A DNA stretch of 64,000 bases from an uncultured Pseudobutyrivibrio sp. (GTDB lineage: Bacteria > Bacillota > Clostridia > Lachnospirales > Lachnospiraceae), in NCBI GenBank assembly GCA_900546435.1, contig URCQ01000012.1, forward strand, positions 7,723 through 71,722, read 5' to 3'. The position numbers were made by a program, and so were the translations under genes. The first letter of the stretch is position 1. Each line of letters opens with the position of its first letter. Below, one piece after another: positions 1 to 8,116 of the stretch. The notes under the pieces were generated by a model, which was given only the letters and a program-made list of their open reading frames with translations, did not search any database and had not been told where the DNA came from.

Positions 1-697
1 ATTAGAAAAACTGATGTACACATTACAGCAGGTGATTGGTCTGCGTCCGGAGCATATTTCGGCATATGCGCTGATCGTGGAAGAAGGAACACCTTTTTAT
101 GACCGTTACAAATTTGATGCGGTCAAACAGCATGCCGGTATGAAAACAGAATTTTTGCCGGATGAAGATCAGGAATACCGTTTGTATAAAATGGCGCAGA
201 ATGTCTTGAAAGAACATGGATATCAGCAGTATGAAATTTCAAATTATGCCAGGGAAGATTACGCGTGCTACCACAATAAAGTATATTGGCAGCGAAAAAA
301 TTATTTAGGACTCGGGATTGGCGCCGCTTCGATGGTCGACAATCGTCGTATGACCAACATAAGTGATATTTATGGGTACATGGAAACATGTGAGACCTTA
401 GAACAGATGGACACAACGCAGGATATTTTGCTGCAATCGGTATTGTGGCAGGATGTGACAGAACTTTCTAAAAAAGATGCGATGGAAGAGTTTATGTTCT
501 TAGGGCTTCGCATGAACGAAGGTGTCACGCGTGCAGAATTTCAACGTCAATTTTCCTGTTCCATAGAATCTGTGTATGGAGAGGTCATCAAACGTTTGCG
601 GGAAGAACAGCTGCTTGTTATGGCGGAGGGGAGAATTTTTTTGACGGAAAAAGGAATGGATCTGAGCAATTATGCTTTGGCACAGTTCTTGTTGTAA
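1..697 (+). CDS. hemW: HemW-like radical SAM protein, C-terminal part
   Basis: This is the 3' end of a gene that begins before the window; the frame is open from base 2 (codons TTA GAA AAA CTG precede the first ATG at 14). The protein matches the C-terminal half of HemW, the coproporphyrinogen-oxidase-like heme chaperone: it contains the family stretch RPEHISAYALIVEEGTPF, the tyrosine-rich segment with QQYEISNYAR, and GLGIGAASM. The radical SAM cysteine motif would lie upstream and is not visible. The last part (about residues 150-225) is the HemN C-terminal winged-helix-like domain (EEFMFLGLRMNEGV). Position directly before hrcA matches the usual Firmicutes order lepA-hemW-hrcA. Confidence is high for family; whether it loads heme or has another role cannot be read from the sequence. 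Confidence 0.92.
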   Translation, partial: LEKLMYTLQQVIGLRPEHISAYALIVEEGTPFYDRYKFDAVKQHAGMKTEFLPDEDQEYRLYKMAQNVLKEHGYQQYEISNYAREDYACYHNKVYWQRKNYLGLGIGAASMVDNRRMTNISDIYGYMETCETLEQMDTTQDILLQSVLWQDVTELSKKDAMEEFMFLGLRMNEGVTRAEFQRQFSCSIESVYGEVIKRLREEQLLVMAEGRIFLTEKGMDLSNYALAQFLL

Positions 698-715
698 AAA
701 AAATTGCAAGAAGTG

Positions 716-744
716 TTGACAAAGCCGCAGGGCAGTGATACATT
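716..744 (+). promoter_or_regulatory. Sigma-A promoter of the hrcA operon
   Basis: A perfect -35 box TTGACA (716-721) and a -10 box TACATT (739-744) are separated by 17 bp. The CIRCE operator begins 13 bp after the -10 box, so HrcA bound there would cover the transcription start region. Confidence 0.9.
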
Positions 745-757
745 ATTTTTAAAGATA

Positions 758-784
758 TTAGCACTCTAGGTTGACGAGTGCTAA
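758..784 (+). promoter_or_regulatory. CIRCE operator
   Basis: Perfect inverted repeat TTAGCACTC (758-766), 9-bp spacer, GAGTGCTAA (776-784). This is the canonical HrcA-binding element, here between the promoter and hrcA, so the operon should be autorepressed by HrcA and relieved on heat shock. No second copy was seen in front of dnaK. Confidence 0.98.
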
Positions 785-820
785 CAATCTTAGAAACAAC
801 GAAACCAGAAGAGGTATCCG

Positions 821-1849
821 ATGGACGAATTAGATGAGAGAAAAGAGAAAATTTTAAATGCCATCATTCAGAACTATCTGGAGACAGGGGAACCGGTTGG
901 TTCGCGGACCATTTCCAAAATGTCCGATTTGAATCTGAGTTCTGCAACGATTCGTAATGAGATGTCGGATCTTGAGGAATTAGGCTATATTATACAGCCA
1001 CATACATCCTCAGGACGTATTCCTTCTGATAAGGGTTATCGCTTCTATGTTGATCATTTGATGGAGATCAAGGATCAGGAAGTGACCGAGATGAAGGATC
1101 TGATGATCGAAAAGACGGAGAAGATGGAACAGCTCTTGAAGCAGGTCGTTAAAGTGCTGGCGAACAATACCCAGTATGCAACGATGATCTCTGCACCAAG
1201 TGTCCGTCGCAACCGGTTGAAGTTTGTGCAGCTATCAGCTGTAGACGAACACCAGATTTTATCGGTGGTTGTGATGGAAGGTAATATTGTTAAAAACAAA
1301 ATTATTCCGGTGGATGAGCCTCTGAGCAATGAAAACATGTTGAAGCTTAACATGCTTTTGAACACGAATCTGAATGGATTGACAGTAGAGCAGATTAACT
1401 TAGGTTTGATTACCAAGTTAAAAGAACAGGCTGGCATTCATGAGGAAATCATTGCACAGGTTTTGAATACCGTAGCTGAGACAATTCACGAAGATGATGA
1501 TCTGGAAATCTACACCAGTGGTGCAACGAATATTTTTAAATATCCGGAATTATCAGATTCCCAGAGAGCGAGTGAACTTATCAGTGCTTTTGAGGAAAAA
1601 CAGGCACTGGCAGACCTGATCTCCGAGACCGAAGGGGATGAGGAAACCGGCATTCAGGTATATATTGGAAACGAGTCACCATTGCAGACGATGAAAGATT
1701 GCAGCGTGGTGACAGCCACCTATGAATTAGGTGAAGGCGTGAAGGGTACGATAGGTATTATCGGACCGAAACGTATGGATTATGAAAATGTCATGGATAA
1801 CCTAAAGAATCTGAAGACGCAATTAGACAAGATCCTTAAAAAAGAATGA
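821..1849 (+). CDS. hrcA: Heat-inducible transcription repressor HrcA
   Basis: 342 aa, the usual HrcA length. The N-terminal winged helix (about residues 1-80) shows the family signature for a DeoR-like HTH: LNAIIQNYLETGEPVGSRT followed by LSSATIRNEMSDLEELGYI and the wing HTSSGRIPSDKGYRFYVD. A GAF-like sensing domain and dimerisation region follow, ending in GTIGIIGPKRMDYENV near the C-terminus. HrcA represses class I heat-shock genes through CIRCE and is kept active by GroE. The start is supported by AGAAGAGG about 7 nt upstream. It is the first gene of hrcA-grpE-dnaK-dnaJ and sits under its own CIRCE site. Confidence 0.98.
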   Translation: MDELDERKEKILNAIIQNYLETGEPVGSRTISKMSDLNLSSATIRNEMSDLEELGYIIQPHTSSGRIPSDKGYRFYVDHLMEIKDQEVTEMKDLMIEKTEKMEQLLKQVVKVLANNTQYATMISAPSVRRNRLKFVQLSAVDEHQILSVVVMEGNIVKNKIIPVDEPLSNENMLKLNMLLNTNLNGLTVEQINLGLITKLKEQAGIHEEIIAQVLNTVAETIHEDDDLEIYTSGATNIFKYPELSDSQRASELISAFEEKQALADLISETEGDEETGIQVYIGNESPLQTMKDCSVVTATYELGEGVKGTIGIIGPKRMDYENVMDNLKNLKTQLDKILKKE

Positions 1850-1869
1850 CATAGGAAGGGGATGTAACA

Positions 1870-2496
1870 GTGGCAGAGGAAATAAAGCAGGAAAATATGG
1901 AAGAAGTTGAAGCAACTGTGAATACAGAAGCAGAGACTACAGAAGAAAATACAGAAGAGGTGATTGCAGAAGAGGCTGTAGAAGAAGATACAGAGGCGGA
2001 TGCAGAGGAAGATGCTGATGAGGAAAAATCTTCAGGAGGCTTCTTTAAGAAGAAAGATAAAAAAGACAAAAAGGATGCACAAATCGAAGAACTGACCGAT
2101 AAGGTGAGACGCCAGATGGCGGAATTCGAAAACTTCCGCAAACGCTCTGAAAAAGAAAAGACACAGATGTATGAAGTGGGAGCAAAAGGCATCTTAGAAA
2201 AAATTCTTCCGGTTGTTGATAATTTTGAGCGAGGACTCAAAGGAATGGAAGAAAGTGAAGATCCATTTGCACAAGGTATGCAGATGATTTACAAGCAGCT
2301 GATGACTTCATTAGAAGAAGCAGGTGTGAAAGCAATCGAAGCTGTGGGACAGGAATTTAATCCGGATTTCCACAATGCCGTTATGCATGTAGAGGATGAC
2401 GAATTCGGTGAAAACGAAATCGTTGAAGAGTTCCAAAAAGGATATATGTATCATGACTCTGTATTACGGCATAGTATGGTAAAGGTTGCAAATTAG
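1870..2496 (+). CDS. grpE: Nucleotide exchange factor GrpE
   Basis: 208 aa. It begins with GTG at 1870, supported by AGGAAGGGG at 1853-1861. The first 60 residues are an acidic, glutamate-rich and low-complexity tail, then a lysine-rich hinge (FFKKKDKKDKKD). The conserved GrpE core starts with a long coiled-coil helix (MAEFENFRKRSEKEK, about residues 75-100) and continues into the beta domain, which carries VVDNFERGL and the C-terminal HNAVMHVEDDEFGENEIVEE and GYMYHDSVLRHSMVKVA. It acts with DnaK and DnaJ to release ADP. The acidic N-terminal extension is longer than in E. coli but common in Clostridia. Confidence 0.97.
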   Translation: MAEEIKQENMEEVEATVNTEAETTEENTEEVIAEEAVEEDTEADAEEDADEEKSSGGFFKKKDKKDKKDAQIEELTDKVRRQMAEFENFRKRSEKEKTQMYEVGAKGILEKILPVVDNFERGLKGMEESEDPFAQGMQMIYKQLMTSLEEAGVKAIEAVGQEFNPDFHNAVMHVEDDEFGENEIVEEFQKGYMYHDSVLRHSMVKVAN

Positions 2497-2568
2497 CCAA
2501 ATTGGTAGCAATGCTAATTTAGATAAATAGAAAACAACAAAATGATAATAAATTAGGAGGAAAAAATC

Positions 2569-4461
2569 ATGGGAAAAATTATTGGAATTGATTTAGGTAC
2601 AACAAACAGCTGTGTAGCTGTTATGGAAGGTGGAAAACCTACCGTTATCGCTAACCAGGAAGGAGCAAGAACAACACCTTCTATCGTAGCTTTTACAAAG
2701 ACAGGAGAAAGACTTATTGGTGAACCTGCAAAGCGTCAGGCTGTAACAAATGCAGAAAAGACAATCTCTTCTATTAAGAGAGATATGGGTACAGACAATG
2801 GTCGTACTATTGATGGCAAGAAGTATTCACCACAGCAGATCTCAGCAATGATCTTGCAGAAATTAAAGAGTGATGCAGAGAATTATCTTGGTGAACCTGT
2901 AACAGAAGCTGTTATTACAGTTCCTGCATATTTCAACGATGCACAGCGTCAGGCTACAAAGGATGCTGGTAAGATCGCAGGCCTTGATGTAAAGCGTATC
3001 ATCAACGAGCCTACAGCAGCAGCACTTGCTTATGGTCTTGATAATGAAAAAGAGCAGAAGATTATGGTATACGATTTAGGTGGTGGTACATTTGATGTAT
3101 CTATCATTGAAATCGGTGATGGCGTTATCGAAGTACTTGCAACAAGTGGTGATAACCGTCTTGGTGGTGATGACTTCGATCAGAAGATTACCGATTGGAT
3201 GCTAGAAGAGTTCAAGAAGGCAGAAGGTGTTGACCTCTCTACAGATAAGATGGCTCTTCAGAGATTAAGAGAAGCAGCAGAGAAGGCAAAGAAAGAGCTT
3301 TCTTCTGCAACAACAACAAACATCAACTTGCCATTCATCACTGCAACAGCAGAAGGACCAAAGCATTTTGATATGAACTTAACACGTGCAAAATTCGATG
3401 AATTAACACACGATTTGGTAGAAAGAACAGCTATTCCGGTACAGAACGCTTTGAAGGATGCAGGTCTTACAGCAAGTGAGCTTTCTAAGGTTCTTCTTGT
3501 TGGTGGATCTACTCGTATCCCAGCAGTACAGGATAAGGTAAAGGCATTAACAGGACATGAGCCAAGCAAATCACTTAACCCAGACGAATGTGTAGCTATT
3601 GGTGCTTCTATTCAGGGTGGTAAGCTTGCAGGTGATGCAGGTGCAGGCGAAATCCTTCTTTTGGATGTTACTCCACTTTCACTTTCTATTGAAACAATGG
3701 GTGGTGTTGCAACAAAGCTGATCGAGAGAAATACAACAATTCCTACAAAGAAGAGTCAGATTTTCTCTACCGCTGCTGATAATCAGACAGCTGTTGATAT
3801 CAATGTCGTACAGGGTGAGAGACAGTTTGCAAGAGACAACAAGTCTTTAGGACAGTTCCGTCTTGATGGTATTCCACCAGCACGTCGTGGTGTTCCACAG
3901 ATTGAAGTTACATTTGATATTGATGCCAATGGTATCGTAAATGTATCTGCTAAGGACCTTGGAACAGGTAAAGAACAGCACATCACAATTACAGCTGGAT
4001 CTAATATGTCAGACGAAGACATTGAAAAGGCTGTTAAGGAAGCTGCTGAGTTCGAAGCTCAGGATAAGAAACGTAAGGAAGCCATTGATACAAGAAACGA
4101 TGCAGATGCATTCGTATTCCAGACAGAGAAGGCTCTCGAAGAAGTTGGCGATAAGATTGACGCAGCAGATAAGTCTGCAGTAGAAGCTGATATCGCAGCA
4201 ATTAAGACAATTTTGGAAGCACATCCGGAAGCAGAAGCTATGGACGATGCAACCGTTGGCGAACTTAAGGCTGCACAGGAAAAATTACAGGAAAGTGCTC
4301 AGAAAGTATTTACTAAGATGTATGAGCAGCAGGCACAGGCAGCAGGTGCACAGGGCGCAGGTCCTGACATGGGCGCTGGTGCAGGTCCTGATATGGGAGC
4401 AAATACCACTTACAATGCAGCAGATGACGATGTTGTAGATGCTGATTTTAAAGAGGTATAA
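2569..4461 (+). CDS. dnaK: Chaperone DnaK (Hsp70)
   Basis: 630 aa, standard for Firmicutes DnaK. The ATPase domain opens with GIDLGTTNS (residues 6-14), contains DLGGGTFD (near 169) and VGGSTRIP. The linker DVTPLSLSIETMGG leads into the substrate-binding domain (about 380-500), then the helical lid and a Gly/Ala/Met-rich tail ending in DDDVVDADFKEV, the typical EEVD-like bacterial terminus. Start ATG has an AGGAGG site at 2555-2560. Codon use is strongly biased, in line with high expression. Cytoplasmic folding machine partnered with the flanking GrpE and DnaJ genes. Confidence 0.99.
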   Translation: MGKIIGIDLGTTNSCVAVMEGGKPTVIANQEGARTTPSIVAFTKTGERLIGEPAKRQAVTNAEKTISSIKRDMGTDNGRTIDGKKYSPQQISAMILQKLKSDAENYLGEPVTEAVITVPAYFNDAQRQATKDAGKIAGLDVKRIINEPTAAALAYGLDNEKEQKIMVYDLGGGTFDVSIIEIGDGVIEVLATSGDNRLGGDDFDQKITDWMLEEFKKAEGVDLSTDKMALQRLREAAEKAKKELSSATTTNINLPFITATAEGPKHFDMNLTRAKFDELTHDLVERTAIPVQNALKDAGLTASELSKVLLVGGSTRIPAVQDKVKALTGHEPSKSLNPDECVAIGASIQGGKLAGDAGAGEILLLDVTPLSLSIETMGGVATKLIERNTTIPTKKSQIFSTAADNQTAVDINVVQGERQFARDNKSLGQFRLDGIPPARRGVPQIEVTFDIDANGIVNVSAKDLGTGKEQHITITAGSNMSDEDIEKAVKEAAEFEAQDKKRKEAIDTRNDADAFVFQTEKALEEVGDKIDAADKSAVEADIAAIKTILEAHPEAEAMDDATVGELKAAQEKLQESAQKVFTKMYEQQAQAAGAQGAGPDMGAGAGPDMGANTTYNAADDDVVDADFKEV

Positions 4462-4495
4462 TTGAAAATATGAAAAGAACAGATTCTAAGTGTGC

Positions 4496-4517
4496 CTGCG
4501 CCCCAAGTGGGGCGTGG
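4496..4517 (+). other. GC-rich hairpin between dnaK and dnaJ
   Basis: CTGCGCCCC (4496-4504), loop AAGT, GGGGCGTGG (4509-4517) can form a 9-bp stem with two G-U pairs. It is not followed by a T run, so it is not a classical terminator. It may lower dnaJ relative to dnaK or protect the dnaK transcript 3' end. Inference only. Confidence 0.5.
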
Positions 4518-4547
4518 CATGCTTGGAATTTTGCTCGTATTATGAGA

Positions 4548-4567
4548 TGCTTATGATAGCATAAGCA
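4548..4567 (+). other. Perfect 8-bp hairpin before dnaJ
   Basis: TGCTTATG (4548-4555), loop ATAG, CATAAGCA (4560-4567). It lies 32 bp before the dnaJ start and has no poly-T. With the hairpin at 4496-4517 it makes a structured intercistronic region inside the heat-shock operon. Confidence 0.5.
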
Positions 4568-4599
4568 AGACAATAAGATGATAGGAAAGAAGTTAAAAA

Positions 4600-5769
4600 A
4601 TGGCAGAACAGAAACGTGATTATTATGAAGTCCTCGGTGTAGACAAGAATGCCGATGATGCAGCAATCAAGAAAGCATACAGACAATTAGCAAAAAAATA
4701 TCATCCGGATATGAATCCGGGAGATAAAGAAGCAGAAATGAAGTTTAAAGAAGCTTCGGAAGCTTATGCTGTCTTAAGCGATCCGGATAAAAGAAGACAG
4801 TACGATCAGTTTGGTCATGCTGCGTTCGATGGCAGTGCCGGTGGTGGTGGATTCGACTTTTCCGGTATGGATTTTGGCGATATTTTTGGTGATATTTTTG
4901 GTGATTTCTTTGGCGGCGGTGGCAGCAGAAGAACAAATAATGGCCCAATGAAAGGTCAGAATGTACGTGCCAGAGTAAATATCAAGTTTGAAGAGGCTGC
5001 ATTTGGTTGTGAAAAGGAAATCGAACTTGTTTTAAAGGATGAATGTAGTACATGTCACGGAACTGGAGCAAAGCCGGGAACGACAAAGGATACTTGTACA
5101 AAATGTGGTGGTAAGGGTAAGATTGTTGTTACCCAGCAGTCTTTCTTTGGAACGGTACAAAACGTAACGACTTGTCCGGATTGTCAGGGAACAGGCCAGA
5201 TTATTAAGGAAAAATGTACGGATTGTCATGGTACAGGATATATTTCCAGAAAGAAACGTATTGCCGTATCTATTCCTGCCGGTATTGATAATGGCCAGAG
5301 TGTTCGCATTCGTGAAAAAGGTGAACCGGGTATCAATGGTGGCCCAAGAGGCGATCTTTTAGTGGAAGTACGCGTGGCACCACATGCTATTTTCCAGAGA
5401 AGTGAATATGATATCTATTCTTCTGCACCAATTTCTTTTGCACAGGCTGCACTAGGTGGAGAAGTCATGATTGATACATTAGACGGTAAGGTCGTATATG
5501 AAGTAAAGCCGGGAACACAGACAGATACAAGAATTCGTCTTCGTGGCAAGGGGATCCCTTCTTTACGAAACAAGAATATGCGTGGGGATCACTACGTTAC
5601 TCTGGTGGTTCAGGTTCCTACGTCGCTTAGTCACGAGGCAAAAGAAACGTTGCGCAAGTTTGATGATGAAACAGGCAAAACGTTAAAAGCTGGAGGTACA
5701 GCGGTAAAGGAAGAAAAGAAGAAAAAAGGATTTATGGGCAAACTGAAGGATGCCGTTGACGATTTATAA
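4600..5769 (+). CDS. dnaJ: Chaperone DnaJ (Hsp40)
   Basis: 389 aa, class I DnaJ with all domains. The J domain covers residues 1-70 with the HPD motif at 35-37. A Gly/Phe-rich linker (about 74-115) follows. The zinc-binding region has the four CxxCxGxG repeats CSTCHGTG, CTKCGGKG, CPDCQGTG and CTDCHGTG. The C-terminal substrate domains run to a lysine-rich tail. It delivers clients to DnaK and stimulates its ATPase. It is the last gene of the operon; the next Firmicutes gene in the usual order would be prmA, which here lies 16 kb further on. Confidence 0.98.
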   Translation: MAEQKRDYYEVLGVDKNADDAAIKKAYRQLAKKYHPDMNPGDKEAEMKFKEASEAYAVLSDPDKRRQYDQFGHAAFDGSAGGGGFDFSGMDFGDIFGDIFGDFFGGGGSRRTNNGPMKGQNVRARVNIKFEEAAFGCEKEIELVLKDECSTCHGTGAKPGTTKDTCTKCGGKGKIVVTQQSFFGTVQNVTTCPDCQGTGQIIKEKCTDCHGTGYISRKKRIAVSIPAGIDNGQSVRIREKGEPGINGGPRGDLLVEVRVAPHAIFQRSEYDIYSSAPISFAQAALGGEVMIDTLDGKVVYEVKPGTQTDTRIRLRGKGIPSLRNKNMRGDHYVTLVVQVPTSLSHEAKETLRKFDDETGKTLKAGGTAVKEEKKKKGFMGKLKDAVDDL

Positions 5770-5778
5770 AAAGCAGAA

Positions 5779-5816
5779 GCGATGGTCATATGAATAGAAT
5801 ATGCCATCGCATTTTT
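5779..5816 (+). terminator. Terminator of the heat-shock operon
   Basis: GCGATGG (5779-5785) and its inverted copy CCATCGC (5804-5810), with extra AT pairs inside the stem, are followed by ATTTTTG. It lies 9 bp after the dnaJ stop codon. Confidence 0.85.
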
Positions 5817-5842
5817 GCGTAGTTACAGAGTGAGGATAGAAA

Positions 5843-6382
5843 ATGAAAGTATGGATTACAAGACATGGACAAACAGCATTGAATAAGCAGCAGCTTATGC
5901 AGGGGGTGTATGATGAACCATTGAGCGAAGTGGGGATTGAGCAGGCAAAAGAAGCGCGCAGGAAAATTGGAGATGTTAAATTTGATGCAGTATACTGCAG
6001 CCCACTTGTACGTGCGAAAAAAACAGCGATGATTATAGGCAATGTTTCCGAGGATGAACTCAAAGTAGATCCGCGTATCATTGAGGTCAACTTTGGCAAA
6101 TATGAGTTGAAAAGCTATAAAAAGCTGGGATTTTGGATGAGCTTATACTGGCTGTTGCCAGAAATTATACCGGCACCAAAAACCGTAGAGCCAGTATCGT
6201 CTATGGTGGCAAGAAGCCGTTCTTTTCTGGAAGATTTGAAGAAAGAAGATTATGAGAATGTGCTTGTTGTCTGTCATGGTGGTATTATCCGCGCACTCTG
6301 TGGTGTGCTCGAACATCGCAGAAAAGGTATCAAGTGGAGACCAAGACCAGAAAATTGTGAAATTCGAAAATATGATTTGTAG
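5843..6382 (+). CDS. Histidine phosphatase family protein (phosphoglycerate mutase-like)
   Basis: 179 aa. The N-terminus MKVWITRHGQTALN carries the RHG catalytic motif of the histidine phosphatase superfamily (His acts as phospho-acceptor). YCSPLVRAKKTA supplies the conserved arginine, and VLVVCHGGIIRAL supplies the second catalytic histidine. The enzyme dephosphorylates small phosphoesters; CobC, GpmB and sugar-phosphate phosphatases all share these motifs and cannot be told apart here. RBS GAGGATAG precedes the ATG. It stands alone between the dnaJ terminator and a convergent AraC gene and ends in YDL followed immediately by a palindromic repeat. Confidence 0.88.
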   Translation: MKVWITRHGQTALNKQQLMQGVYDEPLSEVGIEQAKEARRKIGDVKFDAVYCSPLVRAKKTAMIIGNVSEDELKVDPRIIEVNFGKYELKSYKKLGFWMSLYWLLPEIIPAPKTVEPVSSMVARSRSFLEDLKKEDYENVLVVCHGGIIRALCGVLEHRRKGIKWRPRPENCEIRKYDL

Positions 6383-6424
6383 TTTTTGGGGACGTTCCTT
6401 TTGCCACAAGGAACGTCCCTACGG
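6371..6424 (+). repeat. Dispersed palindromic repeat, copy 1
   Basis: GGGGACGTTCCTT and AAGGAACGTCCC form a stem of about 12 bp around a 7-nt loop (TTGCCAC), followed by TACGGCA. The same unit recurs at 18021-18074, including the preceding ATATGATTTGTA that supplies the last codons and stop of the upstream gene in both places. No T run follows, so it is a repeat rather than a simple terminator. Confidence 0.8.
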
Positions 6425-6430
6425 CATGTT

Positions 6431-7717
6431 CTACTGGTTCCGATAGTCTTTCGGCGTCATACCGGTCAATTTCTTAAACACATTCTGAAAATATCCCTGG
6501 GAAGAAAAACCTAAATAAGTAGCTATCTCTAAAATGGATCGATTGGTCGATTTTAGAAGCGATTTGGCTTTCCCGATTTTTTGTTCCTGAATATACTGGG
6601 ATAAAGTCATACCCGTTTCTTTTTTGAATTTGGTTGAAAGATAGCTGCGGCTCAAAAAAAGATCCTGCGCCATCTGATCAACCGAAAATTCTTCTGTTAA
6701 ATGTTCCCTGATATATCCCGTTACGGAGCGCATAAATTTATCGTAACGATCTCCTTTTTTAATTTCACTTACAAGTGTTGTGTAGTCAATCACCATGTGA
6801 TATTGCAAGTTCATGACCTGCTCAGGATTGTTATAGCTTTCAGCATGTTGGATATACTTATCACTTAAGGTCAAAGATTCCTCTACTGGAAGTCCTCCAT
6901 CAATGGCAGCACGTGCTAAAAGAGTAGCAGTTGAGATAAAAATATTCTTTAACTGTCGCAGATAGGTTGGTGCAACTTTGCCGGCGCGACCGGCAGAATT
7001 CAGCTTAAAGAGTTCGTTGAGACGGTCCAAATCACCCTCACGGACACAGAAAATCATCTCTTTTTCAAAGAGGTAAGCCGTGTGTGCAGGCGTAACGGCA
7101 TCATTATAATCATCAATGGATGAATGTGCACTTGCAATGTCATGAATGCTGTGGACATCGTTCTCATTCATCTGTTGATTTTCCATACTGGCAATGTTTG
7201 TCATCTGCTCATTCGTCTTTATAGCCGTCTCGTTATCGATATTTTGTTTGGAAATGTTGCTGTGAGAGTCATATACGGCAACATCGGATAACTCTAATTT
7301 TTTATCACTGATATAGTAATAAATCAGGCAAAGTTCGTGCAAAAACAATTCGAGCGGCATAGGGGTTATGCTGCTAAGTAATTTCTGATATTGTTCCATG
7401 TAGTTCATTTTTAAATCGAGAGAGAACATAAATTCCCGAATCTGGCTTTTCGGCGGTGTAATCTGAAAGGTAGGACCTAAGATCATAGTGTAGTCGCCTT
7501 GCTTGATGATGCCGTAAAAATGTTCATAAGGGGAAATATAGTAGTTAACCCCTTCGTTTACCTCTAACAGTGTTTCGATATAGGGAGATGCCGGATCTTT
7601 TGGAAAATTAGACAAATCATAATGAATGATTTCTTTGTTATGTTTATAAACGCGCATGGCGATTAAAGATAGCGAAGAAATGTTTTTGGCAATGTAATCA
7701 TAATCAATTTCTCTCAT
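6431..7717 (-). CDS. AraC-family transcriptional regulator
   Basis: 428 aa counting from the ATG at 7717, chosen because GGAGG (7723-7727 on the complement) sits 5 nt upstream; a TTG four codons earlier overlaps that site. The last 100 residues are a typical AraC double HTH: YIREHLTEEFSVDQMAQDL, LSRSYLSTKFKKETGMTLSQYI, then ILEIATYLGFSSQGYFQNVFKK and TGMTPKDYR. The first 300 residues are an uncharacterised sensing region, as in the YesN-like regulators of plant-polysaccharide genes. It is divergent from the GH43 gene and likely controls the glycosidase block; similar operator-like motifs occur upstream of GH43 and the transporter. The inducer is unknown. Confidence 0.92.
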   Translation of the reverse strand: MREIDYDYIAKNISSLSLIAMRVYKHNKEIIHYDLSNFPKDPASPYIETLLEVNEGVNYYISPYEHFYGIIKQGDYTMILGPTFQITPPKSQIREFMFSLDLKMNYMEQYQKLLSSITPMPLELFLHELCLIYYYISDKKLELSDVAVYDSHSNISKQNIDNETAIKTNEQMTNIASMENQQMNENDVHSIHDIASAHSSIDDYNDAVTPAHTAYLFEKEMIFCVREGDLDRLNELFKLNSAGRAGKVAPTYLRQLKNIFISTATLLARAAIDGGLPVEESLTLSDKYIQHAESYNNPEQVMNLQYHMVIDYTTLVSEIKKGDRYDKFMRSVTGYIREHLTEEFSVDQMAQDLFLSRSYLSTKFKKETGMTLSQYIQEQKIGKAKSLLKSTNRSILEIATYLGFSSQGYFQNVFKKLTGMTPKDYRNQ

Positions 7718-8116
7718 AATAGCCTCCAATTTGTAAGACAGGCAAATCCGTAGGACTACCTTTGATGTTTCTGTAAAATATCATACATAATTACAAAAAA
7801 GAAAACAAGAACTGAAAAAATGCTTTTGAAAGCTTTCTAAAATAATAGACAAAATCGCTGAAGACGAGACTGGTGCGAAAGCAAGGGTCTCTTTTTCTAT
7901 TACAATTTTTTGATGTTTTTTCTAACAAAACATAGCAGGAAAATGCGCATATAGGAAAAATTGATAAAACGCGAACATAATTACAAGAAATTTTGAAGTA
8001 TCTGCCGTATAGTAAAATAAAGAATCATGCCGTAGATTTTTGGCTGCAGCAGCAAAATGTGTAACACAGGATTGTCAGGATACGAAGATAGAAATAGAAA
8101 AGGAAATGAATGTAAA
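7718..8116. promoter_or_regulatory. Divergent control region between AraC gene and GH43
   Basis: About 400 bp without a gene. Visible elements: a motif CATAATTACAA near 7785-7795, a palindrome GAAAGCTTTC (7828-7837), a weak hairpin with GAGAC/GTCTC around 7866-7895 followed by T5, and ACGCGAACATAATTACAAG (7969-7987), which recurs with few changes at 11352-11371. A -10-like TAAAAT lies at 8013-8018. The recurring motif is a candidate binding site for the divergent AraC regulator. This is inference. Confidence 0.55.

Noticed and set aside
5764..6099. Minus-strand frame opposite the phosphatase
   Set aside because: Shadow of the real gene; no RBS and no known protein features.
6383..6424. Terminator for the phosphatase and AraC genes
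   Set aside because: The hairpin is strong, but no T run follows on either strand and the unit recurs elsewhere, so it is listed as a repeat.
7828..7837. CcpA cre site at GAAAGCTTTC
   Set aside because: The palindrome lacks the central CG and correct spacing of cre, so catabolite control is not claimed.
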